Below are positions 1 to 9,047 of a stretch of 64,000 bases of DNA, one piece after another. This DNA is from Caldisericota bacterium (GTDB taxonomy: Bacteria; Caldisericota; JANLFM01). A program made the position numbers and the translations under genes. The DNA is taken from contig JANLFL010000004.1 in the NCBI GenBank assembly GCA_024655965.1, positions 1 through 64,000 on the forward strand, written 5' to 3'. Each line of letters opens with the position of its first letter. The stretch's first letter is position 1. The notes below the pieces were generated by a model. It saw nothing but the letters and a program-made list of their open reading frames with translations, searched no databases and was not told the origin of the DNA.

Positions 1-31
1 TTTGATAAGCCAACATTTCCTTCCGCGGGGT

Positions 32-60
32 CCCCGAGAAAGCTTTATGCTTTCTCGGGG
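32..60. other. Perfect 12-bp stem hairpin, loop TTTAT (terminator-like)
   Basis: CCCCGAGAAAGC-TTTAT-GCTTTCTCGGGG; weak T tract follows. Confidence 0.6.
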
Positions 61-200
61 TGCGTTTTATCGCGTGACCCGTTAGATTTGGGACTGAAAC
101 TTGAGGTATGGAGGGAGTGCAATTAGGTTAAATTCCTTCTGGCGGGTGTCCTAGCCGCTAGGACCTTAAAGTCAACTATAACCAGAAAGGAGGGGAGAGA

Positions 201-488
201 TTGAAAAAGATCCCCAAATGGGTTAAACGCCTGGTGCGGAAGTACCGTACCAAAAAGGGGATGGCTTTTCTGGAAAAGCACCACCTGAAGGGGGAGCTGG
301 AAGATGTGATCAGGTTCGCCATGGATTCTTTCGGAGACGGAGCTTCCTTAATCCTAGCCGATTTCCTGCAATTGGTGTTAAAGTACCGGGATACCTTTTC
401 TACTGAGGAAGAATACGCCCGCTGGCTAGGGTGGCAAATCAAGCAGTACAAAAAGGACCTGGTCGATTGGTCTGGCCCGGTCGAGTAA
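201..488 (+). CDS. Small protein of unknown function, paralogue of 1027..1368
   Basis: TTG start after GGAGGGG SD; shares EEEYARWLxWQIKQ with second copy. Confidence 0.75.
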   Translation: MKKIPKWVKRLVRKYRTKKGMAFLEKHHLKGELEDVIRFAMDSFGDGASLILADFLQLVLKYRDTFSTEEEYARWLGWQIKQYKKDLVDWSGPVE

Positions 489-1026
489 AAAACTTTTTTG
501 CTCCAAGACGTAAACAAATTGGCATTTATTTGCTTTTATTTTTCCCGGAAAGGAGGTCAAAGAGAAAGAAAAGGAGTTTCATTTCACCCAGGGGTCGGGG
601 GGATGGAAAACATTGCTTCCCTGAATATCAGTTCCCTCAATCCCTTCTGCGATCCTGTGAATAGAATAAAGGAGGACTGAAAGCACTGCTACCCTGGCAG
701 GCAAGAAATTACCAGGTTTCACTTAGGAAAAAGCTGAAAGAGAAGGGCACCGTTCTCTTCCAGCCGTTTAAGAAAATTACCATATACCAACACCGCTTTT
801 CCATATTGCGTTTTCAATAGTTTTGGGGGAACTCTGGAATCTCGTCCGCACGGAAAATTTTATTACGCTCTGCGAAGCCAATCCGCCTATCATTCATGCT
901 CGGTGGACAAGTTGAATCGCGGGGCCGATTGGGTTGGGGGGAAAACCAAAAAATTTTTATTTTTACCCCAGTTCCTGTTTCGGACAGCCGGAGAGGTGAA
1001 TGATGTTATAAAATGGATAGGAAAGG

Positions 1027-1368
1027 GTGGAGAAAAAAGTGGACTTTAGGTTTATCCAAGTGTACTGGGACAATTTCTGGTACTGGGTAAAAGACAAAAT
1101 CTCCGACATGCGCACCAGGAAATCGGTGAAGTTCCTGAAGAAGTACGACATCCTGAACGCAGCTAACGATCTGTTCAACGCCGCGGTCGAGAACCTGGAA
1201 GACTTCAGGCCGTTCATCAACCAGTTCCTCGACCTGGTCAAGAAGTACAACGGAACCTTCAAAAGCGAAGAAGAATACGCCCGCTGGCTCAAATGGCAGA
1301 TCAAACAGCACCGGAAAAAATTGGACGAAATGATCAAACAGGGCGGGTTGCATGGCGGGACCCCTTAG
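1027..1368 (+). CDS. Small protein of unknown function, paralogue of 201..488
   Basis: GTG start; C-terminal TFKSEEEYARWLKWQIKQHRKKL aligns with TFSTEEEYARWLGWQIKQYKKDL. Confidence 0.75.
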   Translation: MEKKVDFRFIQVYWDNFWYWVKDKISDMRTRKSVKFLKKYDILNAANDLFNAAVENLEDFRPFINQFLDLVKKYNGTFKSEEEYARWLKWQIKQHRKKLDEMIKQGGLHGGTP

Positions 1369-1443
1369 ATTGGGTACTAAAACGCTTTCCCAGGGTGAAA
1401 TACACTGACACTTTGATGAAATTAACAGGAAAGGAGGTGACAT

Positions 1444-1569
1444 ATGGGGAGGGAAAACAGGATAGTATTAATTGGAAGTTGCCATCGGTGGGGCAAAAAG
1501 ACAATCACCGACTTTCGCTCGTTTAAGTCATGCCGTTTCTTAAAACAGGACGGTATTTTTATGGGGTGA
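1444..1569 (+). CDS. Candidate 41-aa small ORF MGRENRIVLIGSCHRWGKKTITDFRSFKSCRFLKQDGIFMG
   Basis: ATG preceded by a strong SD (AAAGGAGGTGACAT); below the length cut-off of the ORF track. Confidence 0.4.
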   Translation: MGRENRIVLIGSCHRWGKKTITDFRSFKSCRFLKQDGIFMG

Positions 1570-1772
1570 AAGAATTGAAAAAAATGCCATTTTCAACTTA
1601 GAAGATCGTAAACATTTTTTGAGCAATTCGCGAATTTCGTCCTGGAATAAAAGAGCACCTTCCCCACCGAAACGGAATAATCTCGTTGCTCAAGGGGTTG
1701 ATTTCCTGGGGGGAAAGCAAAAAATCCTTTTAAAAGGTCGATTTTCTGGGAAGCTGAAGGGAGAATTTTCGA

Positions 1773-2861
1773 ATGCAGGAAAAAGGAGCAATTGAACTTC
1801 CAAAAAAATTGGAGGAGGAGATTTTCGGAAATCAAAAAGGATTTTATTTTACCAATCCCGAAAAGGTTAAAATAACCAAGAACTTTACTGAAGAAGATTT
1901 AAGAATGTACCTGGGTACATATTTCCCCCGGAGTTATGCCGAATCTTATACCATTTTTTCGGAGCTTTTGAGAATTAAACCAATTGCAAAGGCTTTTGAA
2001 AAAAAGGAAAAAATTAAGATTCTGGGAATTGGAAGTGGGACTGGAGGGGAACTGGTGGGTGCAATTGAGGCCTTTTTTGAATGCTTTCCCCAAAATAAGG
2101 CAATTTTTGACCTTCATGTCATTGATGCCAATCCCCCAGCTTTAAAAATGCAAAAACAAATCCTTGACAATCTTTTTCCCAGAAAATTCCTTTGGACAAA
2201 GTATCTGGAAGATTTAAAAGCAGAAACATTTTTTGAACAGATTCAAGGAAAGGTTGGGGATAAAAAATTCGACCTAATTTTAATTTGGAAAATGCTAAAC
2301 GAAATCCTCCGCGAACTTGAAAACCAAAAGGACAAAAGAAGGAAATTCTTCAAAGGAACTATTCGAGTTGGGGAATATTTCTTAGTTAACCCCCACGGTT
2401 TATTTATTCTGGCAGATATAACGGACCCGGCATCACACCAAGGAAACAACACAGAGCCAGAGGAGTTCATTCCCCAAATATTTAACAAGTTCCTACGGAA
2501 AAGAATCGGCCACAAGACTTGCAGGCTAAAATTAATTTTCCCTTTAAGTTGTGCTTTTTGGTATTACGTATGCTCCCAATTTGAGGATTGTTTCCAATCC
2601 AGGACTATTTCGGTTATCCATAAGGAATCCAAAGAAAAACCAGAGGGTGTGGATTCAAGTAAAATTACTTACCGGGTCCTTTCTTGTTCCCAATTTGCGG
2701 AAGAAATCCTAAAAGAATTTCCCAAAAATAGACCATTTAGGCTAATGGAATCTAATAAGTTTGGAAATACAAATTATTGCGAAAGGGGATATTTGCGGAT
2801 AAATTTAAGTCAAGAAGCATTCCCCAATCCACTTGATGCCTGGACTGGAAAAGATATTTAA
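1773..2861 (+). CDS. Class I SAM-dependent methyltransferase-like protein
   Basis: ILGIGSGTGGELVGAIEAF motif I and downstream LHVIDANPPAL acidic motif; AT-rich coding sequence. Confidence 0.55.
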   Translation: MQEKGAIELPKKLEEEIFGNQKGFYFTNPEKVKITKNFTEEDLRMYLGTYFPRSYAESYTIFSELLRIKPIAKAFEKKEKIKILGIGSGTGGELVGAIEAFFECFPQNKAIFDLHVIDANPPALKMQKQILDNLFPRKFLWTKYLEDLKAETFFEQIQGKVGDKKFDLILIWKMLNEILRELENQKDKRRKFFKGTIRVGEYFLVNPHGLFILADITDPASHQGNNTEPEEFIPQIFNKFLRKRIGHKTCRLKLIFPLSCAFWYYVCSQFEDCFQSRTISVIHKESKEKPEGVDSSKITYRVLSCSQFAEEILKEFPKNRPFRLMESNKFGNTNYCERGYLRINLSQEAFPNPLDAWTGKDI

Positions 2862-2863
2862 AA

Positions 2864-3862
2864 ATGGGAAAATTATTTTGGAATTCAACCGAGATCAAAG
2901 TTGATGGCCAAACAGTTAAAGCAATTGAACCATTAATCATTTCCGCAAGCCGTTCAACCGATATCCCCGCCTTTTATTCGGCTTGGTTAATCACGCGGTT
3001 AGAAAAAGGTTACGCCAAATGGATAAATCCCTTTAACCAGAAACCGGAATATGTTTCTTTGAAAAAAGCCCGGGTTTTTGTTTTTTGGAGCAAAAACCCT
3101 CAGCCCTTAATAGAATACCTCCCCGAGTTTGATAAAAGGAATATTGGTTATTATTTCCAATTTACTTTGAATGACTATGAAAAAGAGGGACTCGAACCTC
3201 ATGTTCCCCCTTTAAAAGAACGCCTTTCCGTTTTTAAAGAACTTTCAGAGCAAATTGGTAAAGAAAAGGTGATTTGGCGTTTCGACCCATTAATTCTGGG
3301 AGAAAATTTAACCGTAAAAAACCTATTGGAAAAAATCGAAAGAGTGGGGGAGGAAATATATCCCTACACCGAAAAGCTGGTTTTCAGTTTTGCTGATATA
3401 AAAATTTACCCCAAGGTTCAGAATAATTTAAAAAGATTCGGGTTTTCATGGACAGATTGGACTCCCAAATTGATGGAGGAAATCGCGGAAGGAATTATGA
3501 AATTAAATTCAAGGTGGGGCTTAACAATTTCCACCTGCGCGGAAGAAATCCCGCTTGAAAAAATGGGAATAATACACAACAAATGCATCGATGACGATTT
3601 AATGGCCCGCCTTTTCCCAGGAGACTTTGAATTGATGAGTTTTATAGGCTATGAGCAAAACCTTTTTGGGAAAATTATTGGTTCAAGAAAAGGATTGAAG
3701 GATCCAGGGCAAAGGAAATTCTGTGGTTGCATAATCAGTAAAGACATTGGCCAGTATAACACCTGTCCCCACTTATGTGTATATTGCTATGCCAATTGTT
3801 CCCCCCCAAAAGTAAAAGAAAATTACTCCAAACACTCAAGGGAAAAGGATTCAATTATTTAG
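2864..3862 (+). CDS. DUF1848 family protein
   Basis: SASRSTDIPAFYSAWL N-terminus, VFVFWSKNPQPL, C-terminal CGCIISKDIGQYNTCPHLCVYCYAN cysteine motif. Confidence 0.85.
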   Translation: MGKLFWNSTEIKVDGQTVKAIEPLIISASRSTDIPAFYSAWLITRLEKGYAKWINPFNQKPEYVSLKKARVFVFWSKNPQPLIEYLPEFDKRNIGYYFQFTLNDYEKEGLEPHVPPLKERLSVFKELSEQIGKEKVIWRFDPLILGENLTVKNLLEKIERVGEEIYPYTEKLVFSFADIKIYPKVQNNLKRFGFSWTDWTPKLMEEIAEGIMKLNSRWGLTISTCAEEIPLEKMGIIHNKCIDDDLMARLFPGDFELMSFIGYEQNLFGKIIGSRKGLKDPGQRKFCGCIISKDIGQYNTCPHLCVYCYANCSPPKVKENYSKHSREKDSII

Positions 3863-3875
3863 CAGAATTTTTTCC

Positions 3876-3906
3876 AACCTGAAAAATTTTAGGTTGATGA
3901 TTTTTT
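3876..3906 (+). terminator. Rho-independent terminator-like hairpin after DUF1848 gene
   Basis: AACCT-gaaaaatttt-AGGTT followed shortly by TTTTTT. Confidence 0.55.
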
Positions 3907-4507
3907 AGGATTGCATGATCATTTTTTGTTTTTCAAATGATATGATTTAAAATCCCTGGGGGGGAATCCCAAAGCTCAAAATGCCATTAAAGCATTTCTA
4001 CAAGAAAGTGGGGAACAATTCCCCCGGGAAGAAATTCCGTTTTCCAATCTGGCCTGAAAACTGCCCTTGGATTAATGGATGGGTGGAAGTCCGTTATTTT
4101 AGGTTCTTTTCCTTCCCATCCCCCGTTTTTTACAGCCGGGGAGGCCATCCCCCTGGGGTTTGGTTCACTTAACCTTTTTGGTCCTCATATTAAAGCTTGC
4201 AAATTTGGCCCTACCTGGTTCCCTAAAGAGAGCGTTTTATATATCTTTTAAGGACAATCCGTTAATGGAGCAACTTGGGAAGCCGCGAGGAGTAACCATA
4301 ACCCACCCCAGAAAAAGGTCCCACTTTTTCCTGGGGGTCTCGGGGAAGGGAATTATAATTTTTCCTTATAAGGCGTTAATTTCATTGGCGTGAACCCCCA
4401 GAAAGCCTGATGCCTTTTCTGGGCCATTTTTTCCAGGCCTTAAAAATAAAGGACCGATACCGGGCCCTAATCGGGCCAACAATGTATTAGGATATTAAAA
4501 ATAACAC

Positions 4508-4521
4508 CCAGAAAATTCTGG
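4508..4521. promoter_or_regulatory. Inverted repeat CCAGAAAATTCTGG upstream of M28 peptidase RBS
   Basis: Symmetric 14-mer between AT-rich promoter-like sequence and the SD. Confidence 0.3.
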
Positions 4522-4542
4522 CTTCGAAGGAGGCGCTATATT

Positions 4543-5778
4543 TTGGAGGAGCAAGAAATTATTTTCAATTCTGATCTGGTCCAGGAAGCTCTGGCCTTCA
4601 CCAAAGAGGTCACGGAAGCATTTCCCGGGCGGATTACCGGCTCGGACTCCTGCTTTAAAACGGCAAAGAAGATCAAGGGGGAACTGGAAAAATACTGCGA
4701 TCCGGGCACGGTAAAAATGGAGGAATTCCCCTGCCACCCTCAGGCATTTTTGAAATACATTCCCTTCCTCGTCCTCCTTTACCTGGCCTGCTCCCTGCTT
4801 CTCTTCTTTGGCCAACCTCTTTGGGCCTTCGTTGGCTTTGCCTTGGGGAATTTCGTTTTCTACGGCCAGTTTGTGCGCTATTATGAAATTCTTGACCCTC
4901 TCTTCCCCAAAAGGAAGGGGTTCAACGTCTGGGGGGCAATCGAGCCGGCCCAAAAGGCCAGGGAACAGATCATCGTTTCCGCCCATCATGATGCGGCTTA
5001 CGTCTTTCAACTTCTGGCCCGCTTCCCCAGGCTCTATGCTTATATGATTTTGACCGGGATCGGCTTCCTGTTTTTGGGATTGGTGATTTCACTCCTTGCC
5101 CTGATCCTTTCCCTTTTGGGAATTGCCTTTCCCCAATGGCCTTCCATCGTCCTCCTCGTGGGCTTGCTTCCCGTGCTTCCCTTTCTTTTTTTCACCACAA
5201 ACCAGGTTTCCCCCGGAGCAGGGGACAACATGATCGCCGTGGCCATTATGCTTCAGGTGGCAAAAGTTTTTAGCGAAGCGAAAAAGAATGGAAACCCGCT
5301 GAACTCAACCCGGTTGCTCTTCGTCTCTTTCGATGCCGAGGAAGCTGGTCTGCGCGGCGCCCGGGCCTTTATTAAAGCCCACAGAGAAGAACTTCAAGCC
5401 ATCCCCACCAGGGTCCTGAACATCGACACGGTTTACAAGCTCCAGCATTTGAACTTCTTCGAACGGGATTTGAACTCCTTCGTCCCCCTTTCCAAGGAGC
5501 TCGCTTCGGAGTGCGCAACCGTTGCCCGTTCTTTGGGATACCCGGATAAGGTTTCCGGAATGTCTTTTGGAGGGGGCTCAACGGACGCCGCCGCTTTTGG
5601 AGAAGAAGGAATTGAAGCCACCAACATCTGCGCTATGAGTTTCAACATCAACGATTACAAGGAGGGCTTCGTCTACCACACTTCCCGGGACACCGTGGAA
5701 CACATCGAGCCTCAGGCCGTGGAGGCAATCATCAAGGTAATTGGAAATTATATCCTAAAGAGGGACCGCGGAAATTGA
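4543..5778 (+). CDS. M28 family zinc peptidase with transmembrane segments
   Basis: TTG start with AAGGAGG SD; SAHHDAAY, GAGDNM, SFDAEEAGLRGA metal-site motifs. Confidence 0.85.
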   Translation: MEEQEIIFNSDLVQEALAFTKEVTEAFPGRITGSDSCFKTAKKIKGELEKYCDPGTVKMEEFPCHPQAFLKYIPFLVLLYLACSLLLFFGQPLWAFVGFALGNFVFYGQFVRYYEILDPLFPKRKGFNVWGAIEPAQKAREQIIVSAHHDAAYVFQLLARFPRLYAYMILTGIGFLFLGLVISLLALILSLLGIAFPQWPSIVLLVGLLPVLPFLFFTTNQVSPGAGDNMIAVAIMLQVAKVFSEAKKNGNPLNSTRLLFVSFDAEEAGLRGARAFIKAHREELQAIPTRVLNIDTVYKLQHLNFFERDLNSFVPLSKELASECATVARSLGYPDKVSGMSFGGGSTDAAAFGEEGIEATNICAMSFNINDYKEGFVYHTSRDTVEHIEPQAVEAIIKVIGNYILKRDRGN

Positions 5779-6333
5779 GAACTAATTTTTCCGGGCCCCT
5801 TTTCCCCTGTGGGAACGGCTCCATGGAGGTTTGGCCTGGGCAAAGCGTTTTTTAATGGTTTTCAGAGAATGGTTGTAATCCGGGGAGGAGAAAGACCACT
5901 CATTCCGCGAATGCTGCACATTGGCCAAATTGAAGGGGAGCGACGGGCACTGGGGACACGATTGCCCAAAGAGAAAAAAATTCCCATTTAGGCCCCTCCC
6001 AACCACCCCCAGAATGTCCCCCAGGGAAACCTAAACCCCAAAATTTTGAATTCCTGGCAGCCCCTGTTTGTTTCAGACGCAAATGCCCTCAGGCTTAGAA
6101 TATTCCTGCTTAAAAAATTGGTAACTGCGGATATTTCCGCAAACTTCAATTTCCCATCGCATTGCTCGCCGGGGGAGATTAAAAGGGGTTTTCAATTCCA
6201 TCTACCCCAGCAATGTCAAAACCGGGTTTGGGGACAAAACTATAATTTTCCCCCAACAGATACCGGCAAGGTATAATAATCTTAACTTTCATCGGGCTTC
6301 TCTTTTTTTGATCCAATTAAAAGGGGGTTAATC

Positions 6334-6831
6334 ATGGAAAGGCTGTTAAGTTCCAAAGAAGTGCTTCTTTTTCAGCTGGACGACACCTGGGGGCAAGTAG
6401 AAGTAGCCACCAAGGGGATAACCTCGGAAGAGTTTTATTTCAAGCCTCTCCCCAAAGCATTAGGCCCTGAAGCCGCCCTGGAAGAGCCCATGCCCCAAGG
6501 GGTTTCCACAATCGGGTTCAAAGTCGCCCACATGGCCCTCACCGCCCTTGAGGTTGTAAGCTCCCTAAAAGGGGGAAAGTTCGACCTCAAGGAGTTCGTC
6601 CCCAAAGCGCCCAAGGATTTCCCCGAATGGATGGAGTTGCTCAAGGAAACCCACGGCGCTTTCCGACAATCGCTGGCTGATCTTCCGGAAGAAAAACTCA
6701 CCACTCCTCTAAAAATCTGGGAGGACGAATATCCACTTTGGAAAGTAATCGTCTGGATTGCTGACCACTATTCCTGGCATGCAGGGCAAATCAGGACTTT
6801 GAGGGCACACTGGGAACAAAAAAGAAAATAG
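6334..6831 (+). CDS. DinB family protein
   Basis: Length, FKVAHMAL and C-terminal ADHYSWHAGQIRTLR pattern. Confidence 0.75.
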   Translation: MERLLSSKEVLLFQLDDTWGQVEVATKGITSEEFYFKPLPKALGPEAALEEPMPQGVSTIGFKVAHMALTALEVVSSLKGGKFDLKEFVPKAPKDFPEWMELLKETHGAFRQSLADLPEEKLTTPLKIWEDEYPLWKVIVWIADHYSWHAGQIRTLRAHWEQKRK

Positions 6832-8064
6832 TCAGGAGCTCTGCTCGTCCTTTTTGGGGAGGACCTTCCGCAGAAGGTAAATACACAGGGCCATTAAAAA
6901 AAGAGCCCCCAATACTTTGGCCATTCCCAAAAGGAGGATTTCCAAGCCTACCTGGAGGGAAGGGATATTTCCGTATTTTGTGACCAGCTCCAGGAGAGCG
7001 CCACCAGCGAGCACTGATCCAATTTGCCCAGAGACATTGGCGGAGGCGGCGAACATCAAAAGGTAGTTCTGCTTGTCCTCCTTCTGCCCCATTTGATGCA
7101 CGAGGCGGGCGGACATGGGAAATGAGGAAAGACCAGCAGCTCCCACCAGGGGGTTCACTTTTAAGCCGCAGGCATGGAGGAATTTCCCTAAAAGCACTCC
7201 GAAAGCAGTGCCAAGGGCAAAAGCCACAAGCCCCAGAAGAAAGATGAGCAGAGTCTCCACTTTCAGGAAGGCTTCCGCTTTCATGCTTGCCCCAATGGTA
7301 AGCCCCAAAAATAAGGTGACAAATCCGGAGAGGGTTTCCCTGGCGGCTTTGGCTAAGGAATCCGTTACCCCGGAGGTTGCTAAGATGTTTCCGAACATCA
7401 AAAACCCGATCAAGGGGATGCTCATGGGGCTCAAAAGGGCGGAAAGGAGGAGAATCATATAAGGAAAGATCTTGAGCACGGTGTCGCTCACGGGAACTGA
7501 CCCGACTTCCATACGCACTTTTCTTTCCTTCTTGGTGGTCAAGAGGCGCATGATCGGGGGCTGGATGATGGGCACCAAGGCCATATAAGAGTAAGCAGCC
7601 AGACTAACGGAACCGATAAGTTCTGGAGCCAGTTGAGCTGTGACGTAAATAGAGGTGGGACCATCGGCGCTTCCAATTATGCCGATGGAGGCTGACTGAA
7701 AAAGGTTGAACCCCAAAAGCAAGGCAACGATCAGGGTGGCGAAAATCCCCATCTGGGCTATGGCGCCGAAGGCGATCAGCCAGGGCCTCTCCACCAGGGG
7801 ACGAAAATCCATCATCGCCCCGATGGAAATGAAAATCAGGAGGGGAAAGAACTCGGTTTTTATTCCGTACCTGAAAAGGAATTCCAGAATTGATCCCGCT
7901 TCTTTCAAAGGGGAGTAGGGAAGGTTGACGAGCAGGATGCCGATCCCAATTGGAAGCAGAAGCAGGGGCTCGTATTTTTTCAAAACCGCCACAGCCACAA
8001 GGGCGAGGGCAATAAAAATCATCACTAACTCTTTCCAGGTCGGGAGGGCGAGGATTCCTTCCAT
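6832..8064 (-). CDS. Sodium-ion-translocating decarboxylase beta subunit (OadB/GcdB family)
   Basis: GSADGPTSIYVTAQLAPELIGSVSLAAYSYMALVPIIQPPIMRLLTTKKER signature. Confidence 0.9.
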   Translation of the reverse strand: MEGILALPTWKELVMIFIALALVAVAVLKKYEPLLLLPIGIGILLVNLPYSPLKEAGSILEFLFRYGIKTEFFPLLIFISIGAMMDFRPLVERPWLIAFGAIAQMGIFATLIVALLLGFNLFQSASIGIIGSADGPTSIYVTAQLAPELIGSVSLAAYSYMALVPIIQPPIMRLLTTKKERKVRMEVGSVPVSDTVLKIFPYMILLLSALLSPMSIPLIGFLMFGNILATSGVTDSLAKAARETLSGFVTLFLGLTIGASMKAEAFLKVETLLIFLLGLVAFALGTAFGVLLGKFLHACGLKVNPLVGAAGLSSFPMSARLVHQMGQKEDKQNYLLMFAASANVSGQIGSVLAGGALLELVTKYGNIPSLQVGLEILLLGMAKVLGALFLMALCIYLLRKVLPKKDEQSS

Positions 8065-8297
8065 AAAAATTCTCCTTCGGGTCGAACTTTCAAAAAAGGA
8101 CGCTTCCTATTTTAAACCAAAAGAGGCCTTAACGGTAAAATTTAAGGAAAAAAAGGGATTTTCCCAGACTTACCTTGAAGTATAATTTCCACCAGGGACT
8201 TGAAGAGGGACATCTTTGGAAAACCTTGGGGGTAGAAAAATCGTTCATTTTTTTTGCAATAATGAAATAAGACCCCTATTCCAGAAAGGAGGCTTTC

Positions 8298-9047
8298 TTG
8301 GAAGAAATTCAATATCACATCAAATGCAAGAAAGGAGATGTGAACAGGGCGGTGCTCCTAACCGATAACCCGGGAAGGGTAGAGGTAATCGCCCAGAATT
8401 TTTTTGAAAACCCCACCAAAGTTTCGGAGAACAGGGAATTCCGCATTTTTAACGGAACTTTTGAGGGGATGGAAATTGCGGTCTGCTCCACCGGAATCGG
8501 TTGCATGTCCAGCGCTGTGGCCATCGAGGAACTTGCCAATGTTGGATGCAAGTTTTTCATCCGGGTTGGGACCGCGGGTTCGCTTCAGGGGGATATTCTC
8601 CCAGGGGAAATAGTCATCGCCACAGGAGCGGTCCGAGGTGATGGGGCCTCAAAGGAGTACATTGACATTTCCTATCCGGCGGTGTCAGGCTTCGAAGCGA
8701 TTAAAGCTTTAAGGCGCCGGGTGGAGAGGGAAAATTGTCCCTACCACCTGGGGATTATCCGCAGCCACGATGCCTTCTATCTGGAATCCCCCTTGGCTTT
8801 TGGGGATTACAAAAAAAGGATCCAGCCCTGGGCTGAAGCAGGGGTGCTGGCGATTGAAAACGAATCGGCCACCCTCTTCGTGGTGGGTTCGCTGAGGAGG
8901 GTTCAGGTGGGAAGTATTCTTGTAATTGCCGGACACCTCCTTGAGGATATCGAATACCCGGTTTGGAAATTTAAGGAAGGCCTTGACCGGGCAGTTCTAA
9001 TTGCCTGCGGGGCCCTCGCCGATCTTTTAAAGGAGGAGGAAAGATGA
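8298..9047 (+). CDS. Nucleoside phosphorylase (PNP/UDP family)
   Basis: TTG start with AGAAAGGAGG SD; RVGTAGSLQGDI, IENESATLF. Confidence 0.85.
   Translation: MEEIQYHIKCKKGDVNRAVLLTDNPGRVEVIAQNFFENPTKVSENREFRIFNGTFEGMEIAVCSTGIGCMSSAVAIEELANVGCKFFIRVGTAGSLQGDILPGEIVIATGAVRGDGASKEYIDISYPAVSGFEAIKALRRRVERENCPYHLGIIRSHDAFYLESPLAFGDYKKRIQPWAEAGVLAIENESATLFVVGSLRRVQVGSILVIAGHLLEDIEYPVWKFKEGLDRAVLIACGALADLLKEEER

Noticed and set aside
431-680. ORFs 431..664 and 498..680
   Set aside because: First overlaps the supported 201..488 gene out of frame; second has no recognisable similarity despite purine-rich sequence
3186-3202. tRNA T-arm-like string GGGACTCGAACCTC
   Set aside because: Inside the DUF1848 coding frame with no matching acceptor or anticodon arms
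3981-4393. ORFs 3981..4172 and 4160..4393
   Set aside because: No SD-supported family resemblance; region contains hairpins and looks non-coding
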